DNA of 64,000 nt from JAKPAM01 sp047601745 (lineage in GTDB: Bacteria > Pseudomonadota > Gammaproteobacteria > Burkholderiales > Burkholderiaceae_E): positions 744,001-808,000 of the forward strand of contig JASGIS010000001.1 in the NCBI GenBank assembly GCA_047601745.1. Direction: 5' to 3'. The translations under genes were made by a program, and so were the position numbers. The notes under the pieces were generated by a model. The model saw only the letters and a program-made list of their open reading frames with translations. It did no database searches and was not told the DNA's origin. This document shows positions 1 through 8,572 of the stretch, piece after piece (positions within the stretch are counted from its first letter, which is position 1; each line of letters begins with the position of its first letter).

Positions 1-26
1 ATCGGCGCGGGTTCGTTCGAATCGAG

Positions 27-62
27 TTTATGGTACCGAATAAAACTGATTGGTACCATTAA
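27..62. promoter_or_regulatory. Paired GGTACC inverted repeat, candidate TetR operator
   Basis: ATGGTACC at 30-37 and GGTACCAT at 52-59 form an inverted repeat, and the match extends a few A/T bases outwards on each side. Each half is itself a GGTACC palindrome, and their centres are 20 bp apart, about two helical turns. The element lies in an AT-rich stretch about 105 bp upstream of the TetR-type gene, so it could be that regulator's own operator. The operator role is inferred from position and symmetry. Confidence 0.5.
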
Positions 63-166
63 TTTTTTACCCTGGAGTCAATCCTCGTCCGCCGGCCGCG
101 AATCGGCAGCCGGCTCCCCACCGATCCCTTTCGGGAACGGGGGCGGCGCTGTGCTATATCTGGGCG

Positions 167-805
167 ATGCGAACGGAACGCACCAACGAGCAGTTCGAAA
201 AGGAACTGGCCGACCTCATCAAGGCGCGCGGCATCTCGGCTTTCTCGGTCGCGGAACTGGCGGCGACGCTGCGCTGCTCGCGCCGCCGTCTGTACGAGAT
301 CGCCGCGACCAAGGACGGCCTGCTGCACCACGTGGCCAAGGCGCATTTCGATGCGATGCTGCAGCACGGCTACGAAGCGGCCGCCGGCGAAACCGATCCG
401 GCCCGCGCGATCGTCGCGTACCTGTACGTCGGCGTGACCTCGACCGAACCGCTGAGCCAGGCCTTCCTGAAGGATCTCGAATCGACGAGCCGGGGCCGGC
501 AGATCTTCGACCGGTATCAGACAGGTCGAGCCGCGGGGATACGGCAGATCGTCGATCAAGGCATTCGACTGGGCGTGTTCAATTCGCACAACTCGCTGGT
601 CGCGGCCGAGGTGCTGCTCGGCCTGTCGATGCGGATCCGCCGTCCGGAGTTCCTCGCCCGGGCCGGGCTGACGATCTCGGAGGCTTTCCGCGAGTCGTAC
701 GAGATGGTCCTGCAGGGCCTGCTGAAGGAACCGAAAACTAAGCGCCCGACGCGCCGGGCGGACGGACCTCGGACGGCAACGAATCGCCGGTCGCCGCGAG
801 CCTGA
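167..805 (+). CDS. TetR/AcrR-family transcriptional regulator
   Basis: A 212-residue one-domain regulator. The N-terminal part has a TetR-type helix-turn-helix (AELAATLRCSRRRLYEIAATK, roughly residues 26-45). The rest is helical, as expected for the ligand-binding and dimerisation domain. The start at MRTERTNEQFEKEL is preferred because the further in-frame upstream extension begins with TTG and is proline/arginine-rich with no homology signal. A basic tail (KTKRPTRRADG...) closes the protein. A GGTACC inverted repeat lies upstream and an MFS transporter gene follows about 290 bp downstream in the same direction, so it may control itself and the transporter. The ligand cannot be read from the sequence. 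Confidence 0.85.
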   Translation: MRTERTNEQFEKELADLIKARGISAFSVAELAATLRCSRRRLYEIAATKDGLLHHVAKAHFDAMLQHGYEAAAGETDPARAIVAYLYVGVTSTEPLSQAFLKDLESTSRGRQIFDRYQTGRAAGIRQIVDQGIRLGVFNSHNSLVAAEVLLGLSMRIRRPEFLARAGLTISEAFRESYEMVLQGLLKEPKTKRPTRRADGPRTATNRRSPRA

Positions 806-1095
806 TCGATTCGCCGCGCATCGTGCACGCGGCCCGCTCTCGCGCGCGTTTCTTGCCCAGAAAGACTGTCATATCGCTGTCGTCCTACTGATGCAGGGAC
901 AGGCGATATCTCCTTATGTCTCCTTGTATGATGCGTGCGATCCGGTGAGGGGCTCGTCCGTTTCGACCCTCGCCCGATGGCCGCGCCGACCGCCGTCGGA
1001 GCCGGCTCGGCCTGTCACGACGATCCGAACAATGAAAGACGCGCCCGCGAGGCGCAACCCCGGCAGGCCCGCGTCTGCCGCGGAGGAGACATCTG
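806..1095. other. Intergenic region upstream of the MFS gene
   Basis: No convincing gene is seen in these 290 bases. They contain an imperfect inverted repeat, ATATCGCTGTC at 871-881 and GACAGGCGATAT at 898-909, which differs by one inserted base. It could be an operator or an RNA stem-loop in the transporter leader. The Shine-Dalgarno GGAGGAG ends about 8 bases before the transporter ATG. No known riboswitch class was recognised. Confidence 0.4.
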
Positions 1096-2412
1096 ATGCA
1101 AAGCAAGCAAGCGAGCAACGCCTGGCGGGTACTTATCCTGCTGTTCCTGGCCAACCTGTTCAATTTCTTCGACCGGACGATTCCGGCGGTCGTCGCCGAG
1201 CCGATCCGCAAGGAATGGGGACTAAGCGACCTGCAGCTCGGACTCGTGGGCTCGGCGTTCACCATCATCTACGCGATCGCGGGCCTGCCGCTGGGCCGCA
1301 TGGCCGACACCGGCTCGCGCAAGAAGATCATGGGCTGGGGCCTGGCCGCCTGGAGCGCGCTGACCGGCGCCACCGGCGTGGCGTGGAACTTCAGCTCGTT
1401 CTTCGTCATCCGGCTGCTGGTCGGCATCGGCGAGGCGAGCTACGCGCCGGCCGCGACCTCGATGATCGGCGACCTGTTCCCGGCCGAGAAGCGCTCGCGC
1501 GCGACCGGGATCTTCATGCTCGGACTGCCGCTGGGCCTGTTGCTGGCCTTCTTCACGATCGGCGCGATCGTGCAGGCCTTCGCGAGCTGGCGCGCGCCCT
1601 TCCTCGTCGCGATGGTGCCGGGCATGATGCTGGCGATCCTGATGTTCTTCATCCGCGAACCCGAGCGCGGAGCGGCCGAGGCGACGAAGGTGGCGACGCA
1701 CGCGATCGACCATCCGGTGCGGCGGGTGCTGTCGATTCCGACGCTGTGGGCGATCATCGTCGCCGGCATCACGCTCAACATGGCGTCTTACGCGGCCAAC
1801 GGCTTCCTGGTTCCGCTGGTGATGCGCTACTTCGAAATGCCGCTGTCGAGCGCCTCGATCGCCAGCGGCGTGATCGTCGGCATCTCGGGCCTGATCGGCC
1901 TGACGCTGGGCGCCACGATGGCCGACAAGATGCATCAGATCGGCGAGCGGGCGCGATTGATCTACGGCGCCGTCAGCATGTTCGGCGCGGCCGCGCTGAC
2001 GTGGCTCGCGCTGCGATCGGGCACCGGAGAGTTCACGACCTTCGTCGCGCTGTTCGCGGTCGGCTGGCTGCTGCAGTACAACTTCTACAGCGTCGCCTAT
2101 CCGGCGGTCCAGGACATCGTCGAACCGCGGCTGCGCGCGACCGCGATGGCGATCTTCTTCGCGCTGCTCTACGTGCTCGGCGGCGCTCTCGGACCGGTGC
2201 TGGTGGGCGCGCTGTCCGATCACGGCGCGCAGGCCGCGATGGTCGCCGCCGGCGCGTCGACGATGACCGATCACTTCAAGGGCATCGGCCTGCACGGCGC
2301 GATGGTGGTGGTGCCGGCCGCATTGGCTGTGACCGGCCTGGCGCTGCTGGCCGCGATCCGCACCTTCCCGTCCGACGTCGCGGCCATGCGCCTGAGCATG
2401 GTCGAGGCCTGA
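1096..2412 (+). CDS. Spinster-like MFS transporter
   Basis: A 438-residue major facilitator with about twelve hydrophobic segments. The MFS signature between helices 2 and 3 is visible as GRMADTGSRKKIM (about residues 73-85), after a helix-1 motif NFFDRTIPAVV typical of Spinster-like and phthalate-permease-type carriers. The family moves small organic anions or lipids by secondary transport across the inner membrane. The start follows a strong GGAGGAG Shine-Dalgarno. The gene stands alone between a TetR gene and a convergent acetyltransferase gene. Substrate is unknown. Regulation by the upstream TetR protein is plausible from position only. Confidence 0.85.
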   Translation: MQSKQASNAWRVLILLFLANLFNFFDRTIPAVVAEPIRKEWGLSDLQLGLVGSAFTIIYAIAGLPLGRMADTGSRKKIMGWGLAAWSALTGATGVAWNFSSFFVIRLLVGIGEASYAPAATSMIGDLFPAEKRSRATGIFMLGLPLGLLLAFFTIGAIVQAFASWRAPFLVAMVPGMMLAILMFFIREPERGAAEATKVATHAIDHPVRRVLSIPTLWAIIVAGITLNMASYAANGFLVPLVMRYFEMPLSSASIASGVIVGISGLIGLTLGATMADKMHQIGERARLIYGAVSMFGAAALTWLALRSGTGEFTTFVALFAVGWLLQYNFYSVAYPAVQDIVEPRLRATAMAIFFALLYVLGGALGPVLVGALSDHGAQAAMVAAGASTMTDHFKGIGLHGAMVVVPAALAVTGLALLAAIRTFPSDVAAMRLSMVEA

Positions 2413-2421
2413 GGGCCGGTC

Positions 2422-2436
2422 CGCCGCCTCGCGGCG
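2422..2436. terminator. GC-rich hairpin between convergent genes
   Basis: CGCCGC and GCGGCG pair perfectly around a three-base loop in the short gap between the MFS gene and the convergent acetyltransferase gene. No T-tract follows on either strand, so termination is inferred from position and stem strength only. Confidence 0.35.
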
Positions 2437-2439
2437 CCG

Positions 2440-3003
2440 TCAGGCTCCGTCCTGCGGCGCCTGCCGATCACCGAGCCCCAGATCGCGCTGCATCAGCACC
2501 GTATCGAGCCAGCGCCCGTGCTTCCAGCCGCTGGCCCGCAGCACGCCGGCGAACCGAAAGCCGCAGGACGCGTGCAGGCCGATCGACCCGGTGTTCGCGC
2601 TGTCGCCGATGACGGCCAGCATCTGCCGCAGGCCCAGCGCCGTGCACCGGTCGAGCAGCACGACCATCAGCTTCTTGCCCAGGCCTCGGCCACGCAGCGC
2701 ATCGTCCAGGTAGATCGAGTTCTCGACGATGAACCGATAGGCGGGGCGTTCCCGGAAGTAATTGACGTACGCGTAGCCGGCGACCCGCCCGTCCAGTTCG
2801 GCGACCAGGTACGGGAAGCCGTGCGCCAGCACCGCGGCGCGGCGCCGGCGCATTTCGTCCGGCGTCGGCGCGTCGAGTTCGAACGAGGCCGTGCCCTGCT
2901 CGACGTGCCGCGCGTAGATCGCGTGCACGGCCGGCATGTCGTCATCGCGGCTATCGCGAACCAGCACGGGCGGGACGGGATCGATGGAACGGGGGCTGGG
3001 CAT
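2440..3003 (-). CDS. GNAT N-acetyltransferase, phosphinothricin acetyltransferase-like
   Basis: A 187-residue GNAT enzyme that would transfer acetyl from acetyl-CoA to an amine. The acetyl-CoA loop is clear as LRGRGLGKKLM (Q/RxxGxG/A motif), preceded by the YAYVNYFRERPAYRF block characteristic of the Pat/Bar/MddA group, which acts on phosphinothricin, methionine sulfone/sulfoximine and similar compounds. The start at MPSPRSIDP is chosen because the next upstream candidate would add a poorly conserved 21-residue extension and run into the promoter of the divergent SDR gene. Native substrate in this organism is not known. Confidence 0.8.
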   Translation of the reverse strand: MPSPRSIDPVPPVLVRDSRDDDMPAVHAIYARHVEQGTASFELDAPTPDEMRRRRAAVLAHGFPYLVAELDGRVAGYAYVNYFRERPAYRFIVENSIYLDDALRGRGLGKKLMVVLLDRCTALGLRQMLAVIGDSANTGSIGLHASCGFRFAGVLRASGWKHGRWLDTVLMQRDLGLGDRQAPQDGA

Positions 3004-3092
3004 GATGGCGATCGCCAAGGGCGGGCGGCGCGAACGGGCGTCGATGCCGTATTCTGCCTGCCTCACCCCCCGAACCTGGAGAGCAGCTCGCC

Positions 3093-3890
3093 ATGAATCT
3101 CGAACTCGATGGCCGCCACGTCGTCGTCACCGGCGGCAGCAAGGGAATCGGTCTGGCATGCGCGCAGGCCTTTCTGGCCGAAGGCGCGAGCGTGACGATC
3201 GTCTCGCGCCGGCGCGAGCACCTGGACGCCGCGCTGCGGCCGCTGCAACAGCAGGCGCCGTCGCCGGACCGGGTGCGGGCGGTCGCCATCGACCTGAGCG
3301 ACACCGACGCCGGCACGGCGATGGCCGATCAGGCGCAGGCCGGCCTCGGCCCGATCGACGTGCTCGTGAACTCGGCCGGCGCCGCGCGGCGCACGGTCCC
3401 CGACGAGCTGACGCCGCAGGCTTGGCACGACGCGATGACGGCCAAGTACTTCACTTATATCCATGCCATCGACGCGGTCATCAAGCGGATGGCCGCGCGC
3501 GGCCGCGGCGTCGTCGTCAACGTGATCGGCGCCGGCGGCAAGATGGCCAGCCCGATCCATCTGCCCGGCGGCTCGGCCAACGCCGCGCTGATGCTGGCGA
3601 CGGCCGGCCTGGCCAACGCGTACGGCGAGCGCGGCGTGCGCGTCGTCGGCGTCAATCCCGGATCGACGCTGACCGAGCGCCTGAAACACGGTATGCAGAC
3701 CGACGCGCAACTGCACGGCATCAGCTACGACGAAGCGCTGCAGCGCGCGACCGCGCGCACGGCGCTCAAGCGGATCGCGACACCGCAGGAGATCGCCGAC
3801 GTCGTCGTGTTCCTGGCCTCGGCCCGCGCCAGCTACGTCACCGGCGTCAACCTGACGATGGACGGCGGCAGCACGCCGACGGTGCTGTAG
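3093..3890 (+). CDS. SDR-family protein with degenerate catalytic site
   Basis: A 265-residue Rossmann-fold protein of the short-chain dehydrogenase/reductase family. The nucleotide-binding TGGSKGIG motif (residues 13-20), the NSAG motif and the C-terminal VTGVNLTMDGG block are intact. The catalytic stretch is not: where classical SDRs have Ser and YxxxK, this protein reads IGAGGKM...GGSANAAL, so the Tyr and Lys positions appear as Gly (about 159) and Asn (about 163). Cofactor binding may be kept while reduction is lost or altered. Divergently placed to the acetyltransferase and convergent with mipA. Confidence 0.8.
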   Translation: MNLELDGRHVVVTGGSKGIGLACAQAFLAEGASVTIVSRRREHLDAALRPLQQQAPSPDRVRAVAIDLSDTDAGTAMADQAQAGLGPIDVLVNSAGAARRTVPDELTPQAWHDAMTAKYFTYIHAIDAVIKRMAARGRGVVVNVIGAGGKMASPIHLPGGSANAALMLATAGLANAYGERGVRVVGVNPGSTLTERLKHGMQTDAQLHGISYDEALQRATARTALKRIATPQEIADVVVFLASARASYVTGVNLTMDGGSTPTVL

Positions 3891-3965
3891 TCCGTCGTCC
3901 AGGGCCTCGCCGCCCCCCGGGCGACCGGTGATTTTCGTTCGGCCCGGGCAGCGCCCTCGGTCGCG

Positions 3966-4823
3966 TCAACGCGGCGCCATCACCCGCTGCTCGGACTTGC
4001 CGAACACGTAGGCGACCGCGATGCCCGCGGTCACGTAGCGATCGGTCTTGACCAGCGGGCTGTCGGCGAACGCGGCGCCGGACAGCGAGTCGACGCGCAG
4101 GTAGCCGCCGATCCACCAGTCGCCGATGCGGCGGCTGGACCCGAGGATCAACTGCCAGCCGCCGAATCCGCCCGGCGCCGAATAGGCCGGACGGTCCGCC
4201 CGCGCGTACGCGTCTTCGACGCCGTAGAAATAAGCGTGGTAAGCGCGGCTTCCGTACAGCGCGCCGAGCGACACCATGCCGTCGAACCCGGCCCCGGCGA
4301 CGTTGGGCACGACCATGCGGATCGACGGCGACGCGGTCCAGCCCTGGTGATGGACGCCGCCGCCCAGTTCGATCGCGGCGCGCGCCGACAACCGCAGGTC
4401 CAGCGCCACCGGCGCGGTGCGCGGATCGAGCACGCGGTAGACGAGCTCGGGGCCCACTTCGGCGATCGTGCGCAGCGCCGGCATGCCTTCGCGCGCGCGA
4501 TTGCGGTCGGCGCGCAGCGCGAAGGTGGCGGCCGCGCTCAGCTCGAGATCGAGCCGCTCGTTATCGAACAGGCGCGCCCGCAGCCCTTCGCGATCGAGCT
4601 TGAGCCAGTCGCCGCGATAGACGAGGTAAGGGAACGGCAGCACGTAGCCGCGCCGCTCGTCCGACCCCCGGTAGTCGGGCACGGTGAACGTGCCCACGCC
4701 CAGCCCCGCCTCCCACAGCGGCAGCGAATGCTGGCGGCTCTGCGCATGCGCGGCCGGCGCGAGGATGCCCGCGGCAGCGGCGGACACGGCCATCGCCGCG
4801 GCGATCGAGGACAGCCCGGTCAT
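3966..4823 (-). CDS. MipA/OmpV-family outer membrane protein
   Basis: A 285-residue predicted outer-membrane beta-barrel. It begins with a signal peptide ending in PAAHAQS (about residues 25-29) and continues with alternating aromatic/polar strands, including WEAGLGVGTFTVPDYRGSDE, the usual opening of MipA/OmpV barrels, and YVFGK near the end. MipA relatives scaffold murein hydrolase/synthase complexes or act as porin-like proteins, but the role here is not decided by the sequence. The ATG overlaps the stop of the upstream dolP-like gene by 4 bp, so the two are translationally coupled. Confidence 0.85.
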   Translation of the reverse strand: MTGLSSIAAAMAVSAAAAGILAPAAHAQSRQHSLPLWEAGLGVGTFTVPDYRGSDERRGYVLPFPYLVYRGDWLKLDREGLRARLFDNERLDLELSAAATFALRADRNRAREGMPALRTIAEVGPELVYRVLDPRTAPVALDLRLSARAAIELGGGVHHQGWTASPSIRMVVPNVAGAGFDGMVSLGALYGSRAYHAYFYGVEDAYARADRPAYSAPGGFGGWQLILGSSRRIGDWWIGGYLRVDSLSGAAFADSPLVKTDRYVTAGIAVAYVFGKSEQRVMAPR

Positions 4824-5476
4824 TGCGCTCGCGGCGGACCGGTGTTCTCCGGCGGCCGGCGATACAGTTCGGCCAACTGCTGCTCGGTGATCAGGTCGTA
4901 CAGCGTGACGACGCTGCGCACGCCGGAGACCTCGGCGGCGGCCTCGCTGGCGATCCGGCCCTCGCGCTCGGTGACGATGCCCATCAGGTAGACGACCGAA
5001 TCCTCGGACACGATGCGCACCGCGTTGGCGTCGAAATCCTTGATGCCGATCAGCTTCGCGCGCACCCGGGCGGTCAGCGCGGTGTCCTTGGCGGCGCTGA
5101 CCAGCGGGCCGCCGACGCGGATCTCGTTGTGGATCATGCTGATGTTGCCGAGCGTGCCGGCCAGTTGGGCCGCCCGCTCGCGGGTCTGTTCGTCCGGCGC
5201 CTGGCCGACCAGCAGCACGCGGCGGTTGAACGAGTTGACGGTGACGTAGGCATTGTCGTCGCCGGGCAACACCTCCTTCAGGCGCTGATTGCCGCGCGCC
5301 TGGATCGACTGGTCCTCGATCTGCGCCCCGAGGGTGCGGCGATCGGCCACCGCGATCGCGCTGGCGCCGATCGAGGTGGCCAGCATCGGAAAGCAGCCGC
5401 CGAGCAGGCTGCTCAGCGCACTGATCGACAACGAGGCGGCAAACCACAGCGTGGGCCGCGAGAAACGAGGCTTCAT
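4820..5476 (-). CDS. dolP: BON-domain outer membrane lipoprotein, DolP/YraP-like
   Basis: A 218-residue lipoprotein. A hydrophobic N-terminal segment runs into the lipobox LLGGC with Cys at residue 28, so it should be lipidated and sorted to the outer membrane. Two BON domains follow (about 70-140 and 145-205), recognisable by VTVNSFNRRVLLVGQ and VRIVSEDSVVYLMGIV. E. coli DolP binds anionic phospholipid and supports outer-membrane integrity and BAM function. Length and two-domain layout fit that family. It is first in a two-gene unit with the MipA-like gene. Confidence 0.85.
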   Translation of the reverse strand: MKPRFSRPTLWFAASLSISALSSLLGGCFPMLATSIGASAIAVADRRTLGAQIEDQSIQARGNQRLKEVLPGDDNAYVTVNSFNRRVLLVGQAPDEQTRERAAQLAGTLGNISMIHNEIRVGGPLVSAAKDTALTARVRAKLIGIKDFDANAVRIVSEDSVVYLMGIVTEREGRIASEAAAEVSGVRSVVTLYDLITEQQLAELYRRPPENTGPPRAQ

Positions 5477-5670
5477 GGCACTCCTTGGTGACGAGCCCGC
5501 GGGTCGCGTCCGGCTCGGCAGCGATTATAAAGAGCGTCGACAATGCCGACAGCACGCGACGATCTCAGCAGGATTGCGGATGGATGGCGGTCGATCGACG
5601 GACAATGTCGGTACAATGTTGCTTTATAGAGACGCTCGTTCCAGCGGAGAACGGGTCAACCGGACGCGAC

Positions 5671-5955
5671 ATGGCAGATCAGACATCCCCCGTATCATCC
5701 GAGACCCTGGAAGCCGAACTGGCCCAATTGCTGGTCTCTTCGCTCAATCTCGAGATGGCGCCCGACGAGATCGACCCGGCAGGACCGCTGTATGGCGAGG
5801 GCCTGGGGCTCGACTCGATCGACATCCTCGAAATCGCGCTCGTGGTCTCCAAACGCTATGGCATCGAACTTCGCGCGGATGACGACGACAACAAGCGGAT
5901 CTTCGCGTCGCTGCGCAGCCTCGGGCAGCACGTCCAGGCCACCCGGACGCGCTGA
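5671..5955 (+). CDS. Acyl carrier protein of the polyene-like cluster
   Basis: A 94-residue carrier protein. The 4'-phosphopantetheine attachment motif GLDSID is clear, with Ser at residue 49, in the usual four-helix pattern. The start at MADQTSPVSS is used because the upstream extension is not carrier-like. It opens the long + strand run of fatty-acid/polyketide-type genes and should carry the growing chain for the ketosynthase, dehydratases and ketoreductase encoded downstream. Only one carrier gene is seen, whereas many aryl polyene loci carry two. Confidence 0.88.
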   Translation: MADQTSPVSSETLEAELAQLLVSSLNLEMAPDEIDPAGPLYGEGLGLDSIDILEIALVVSKRYGIELRADDDDNKRIFASLRSLGQHVQATRTR

Positions 5956-6010
5956 GCCGTCGCCGCCGGCCCCAGGCCCGCTGCCGGCACGTCGGGCCGA
6001 ACGCCTCGCG

Positions 6011-6706
6011 ATGCCGGCCGATCCGACACCGGCCGTCGCCGCTTCGCCTCCCACTGCCCGAACCGGCGGCTCCCGGCTCGCGGGCCCGGTCTGCGTCGCC
6101 GTCGCCGCGCTGTCGTGCGCCGGCTACGCGCTGGTCGCCCACCGCCTGACGATCGACGCCGACCGGAGCTGGCTCGGCTACGGCGTGGCGATCGGTTCGG
6201 CGGTGCTGCTGGTGCTGGCGATGGCCTGGGCCTCGCGCTGGCGCTGGCCGGTCGTCGTCGCGCTGCTCGGCCTGGGCCTGGCCGGCTGGCACGCGCGCGA
6301 CGCGCTGCGCGTCGTCGATCCTCGCTGGTTCTACCTGCTGCAGCATGCGGGCATGCAGGCGCTGCTCGGCGTGTTCTTCGGACGAACGCTGCGCGCGGGC
6401 CGCGAACCGCTGATCACGACGCTGGCGCTGCGCGTGCACCACCGGCTGCCGCCGGATCTGTTGGCGTACACTCGACAGGTGACCGTCGCATGGACGGGGT
6501 TCTTCGCGGCCATGACATTGCTGTCGCTGGGGCTGTGGTGTTTCGCGCCGGCGAGCTGGTGGTCGGTGATGGCCAACTTCCTGACGATGCCGGCCGTCGT
6601 CGCGATGTTCATCGCCGAATACCGGATCCGGCTGCGCCGCTTCCCGGATTTCGAACACGCGACGCTGCTCGACGGGGTACGCGTCTTCCAGCGCCGTTCG
6701 GAATGA
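6011..6706 (+). CDS. COG4648-type inner membrane protein
   Basis: A 231-residue membrane protein with about five hydrophobic segments (two in the first 80 residues, one near 85-100, two around 165-210). The C-terminal signature AEYRIRLRRFPDFEHATLLDGVR matches the small membrane proteins regularly found in aryl polyene and related clusters (COG4648 type). Their biochemical role is unknown. The start at MPADPTPAVAAS is taken because upstream codons overlap the ACP gene in another frame. It lies between the ACP and the acyl ligase and is presumably co-transcribed with them. Confidence 0.78.
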   Translation: MPADPTPAVAASPPTARTGGSRLAGPVCVAVAALSCAGYALVAHRLTIDADRSWLGYGVAIGSAVLLVLAMAWASRWRWPVVVALLGLGLAGWHARDALRVVDPRWFYLLQHAGMQALLGVFFGRTLRAGREPLITTLALRVHHRLPPDLLAYTRQVTVAWTGFFAAMTLLSLGLWCFAPASWWSVMANFLTMPAVVAMFIAEYRIRLRRFPDFEHATLLDGVRVFQRRSE

Positions 6707-6767
6707 GCCGCGCCGTGCCGACCATTCCCGCCCGCCGACCGCGGCTCGTCGTCCCGAGTAAAGCGCC

Positions 6768-8279
6768 TTGATCGCCCGCGATCCTCCGCCCTCATCCTCG
6801 TCCTCGTCCCGGCAGCCCTCGCTTCCGAGCTCGTTCGACGGCCGGGATGCGCCGGACGCGCTGCCGCTGCTCGGCCATCGCTCGACGCAGTCGGTATTCG
6901 CATGGCGCGCCGGGCGGCCGATCACGGTCGCGCAATTCCTGGCCGACGTCGAACGGCTGGCCGGGCTGTTGCCCGACGCCGCGCATCTGGTCAACGGCTG
7001 CACGGATTCGTACGACTTCGCGGTCGGGCTCGTCGCGGCGATGCGGCGCGGACAGATCAGCGTGCTGCCGCACAACGCGGTGCGTCGGACTCTGCTCGAT
7101 CTGGCCGACGACTACCCGGGCGCGACGATGCTGCGCGACGCCGTCACCACGGCGACGGGCGCGGCCGATCCGATGGGGGCCGGAGCCGGAGCCGGGGCGG
7201 GCGACGACGCCGCGGTCGAATCGCCGCTGCCGGCGCTGCGCTGCCCGGCCGGCCACGCGCCGATCGGCTCGCAGACGATCCCGTCGTTCGACGCCGACTT
7301 GCTCGTCGCGATCCTGTTCACGTCGGGATCGACCGGGCGGCCGCAGGCGCTGCCGCGCCGCTGGGGAACGATCGCGCTGAGCGCGCTCGCCGAGGCCCGG
7401 CGGCTCGAACTCGATCCCGACCGCCCGTTCGCGGTGCTGGCCACCGGCCCGGCGCAGCACTCGTACGGCTTCGAATCGGCGATCTGGCTGCCGATGCTGG
7501 CCGGCGGGCAGATCGTCGCCGAGCACCCGTTCTATCCGGCCGACGTGTTCGACCAGTTGGCCCGCCTGCCGATGCCGCGCCTGCTGGTGACGTCGCCGGT
7601 GCCGCTGCGCGCGATGATGGGCAGCTCGCTGACGCCGCCGCCAGCGACGATCGTGATGTCGGCAACCGCGCCGCTGCCGGTCGATCTCGCGCACGCGGCC
7701 GAACGGCAGTTCGGCGCGACCCTGGTCGAGATCTACGGCAGCACCGAGACCGGCCAGGTGGCGTCGCGATGCACGACCCGCACCGATGTCTGGCAGACGC
7801 TGCCGGGCGTGTGCTTCACGCAGCAGGACGGCACGACGCTGGCCGGCGGCGGCCACGTCGGCGCGCCGGTCGCGCTGTCCGACCGGATCGCGCTGATCGA
7901 TGCCGAGCACTTCCGCCTGCTGGGCCGGCACGCCGACCTGATCAAGGTCGCCGGCAAGCGCGGTTCGCTGCGCGCCGTCGAGCAGCACCTGCTGGACCTG
8001 CCCGGCGTCCGGGACGCGGCCGTGCTGGCCGGTGACGAAGGCGACGGATCGGGCGGCGACGGCGCGGTCGCGCGGCTCACCGGTTTCGTCGTCGCGCCGA
8101 CGCTCAGCGCCGCGCAGATCACGCGGCAACTGCGCGAACGGCTCGACCCCGCGTTCATCCCGCGTCCGCTGATCTTCGTCGACGCGCTGCCGCGCGACGG
8201 CAACGGCAAGCTGCCGCGCCAGCGGCTCGTCGAACTGGCGCGGCAATGGGCCGACGCCCGCCGGAAGCCCGGCCGATGA
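6768..8279 (+). CDS. AMP-dependent acyl/aryl ligase (acyl-ACP synthetase type)
   Basis: A 503-residue ANL-superfamily enzyme that would activate a carboxylic acid as acyl-AMP and load it on CoA or the cluster ACP. The phosphate loop FTSGSTGRP (184-192), the YGSTETG motif and the C-terminal GNGKLPR lysine are present. The start is a TTG, and the first 20 residues are a serine-rich run. A short Gly-Ala repeat from GGAGCC units lies near residue 137. It resembles the ligase (XanA2/ApeH class) that primes aryl polyene synthesis. Substrate choice cannot be told. The stop overlaps the next ATG by 4 bp. Confidence 0.83.
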   Translation: MIARDPPPSSSSSSRQPSLPSSFDGRDAPDALPLLGHRSTQSVFAWRAGRPITVAQFLADVERLAGLLPDAAHLVNGCTDSYDFAVGLVAAMRRGQISVLPHNAVRRTLLDLADDYPGATMLRDAVTTATGAADPMGAGAGAGAGDDAAVESPLPALRCPAGHAPIGSQTIPSFDADLLVAILFTSGSTGRPQALPRRWGTIALSALAEARRLELDPDRPFAVLATGPAQHSYGFESAIWLPMLAGGQIVAEHPFYPADVFDQLARLPMPRLLVTSPVPLRAMMGSSLTPPPATIVMSATAPLPVDLAHAAERQFGATLVEIYGSTETGQVASRCTTRTDVWQTLPGVCFTQQDGTTLAGGGHVGAPVALSDRIALIDAEHFRLLGRHADLIKVAGKRGSLRAVEQHLLDLPGVRDAAVLAGDEGDGSGGDGAVARLTGFVVAPTLSAAQITRQLRERLDPAFIPRPLIFVDALPRDGNGKLPRQRLVELARQWADARRKPGR

Positions 8280-8572
8280 GCGCGCGGGCCGTCTCGACGG
8301 CGCGGTTCGCGACGCCTGCCGCCGGACCGATGTACGACGGGCACTTTCCGGGCCTGCCGATCGTGCCGGGCGCGCGGCTGCTGGACCTGATCGCGACCGC
8401 GATCGGCGTGGACCGTGCGTTCGACGTCCCGCAGGCCAAGTTCGTCGAACCGGTCGGACCGGCGACGCCGCTGATCGTGACCTGGCACGCCGACGAGGCC
8501 GGGCGGCTCGTGTTCGACTGCCGCACGGCCGACGATCGCCGCGTCGCGCATGGCGCGCTGCGCCCGCTGTGA
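8276..8572 (+). CDS. Hotdog-fold 3-hydroxyacyl-ACP dehydratase, ApeI-like
   Basis: A 98-residue single-hotdog protein. The DGHFPGLPIVPGARLLDLI stretch (about residues 19-37) carries the His of FabZ/ApeI-type dehydratases and the usual helix. The protein is shorter than FabZ and matches the small dehydratase of aryl polyene loci. It would remove water from the beta-hydroxyacyl-ACP to leave a trans double bond. ATGA overlap with the upstream ligase and GTGA overlap with the downstream acyltransferase imply translational coupling. Confidence 0.8.
   Translation: MSARAVSTARFATPAAGPMYDGHFPGLPIVPGARLLDLIATAIGVDRAFDVPQAKFVEPVGPATPLIVTWHADEAGRLVFDCRTADDRRVAHGALRPL

Noticed and set aside
50..166. A 39-residue N-terminal extension of the first TetR protein
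   Set aside because: It would start at TTG inside the GGTACC repeat and has no regulator-like sequence; the ATG at MRTERT fits the family.
891..2612. A 573-codon open frame overlapping the MFS gene in another frame
   Set aside because: Its translation is Arg/Gly-rich low-complexity sequence, while the overlapping frame is a clear transporter.
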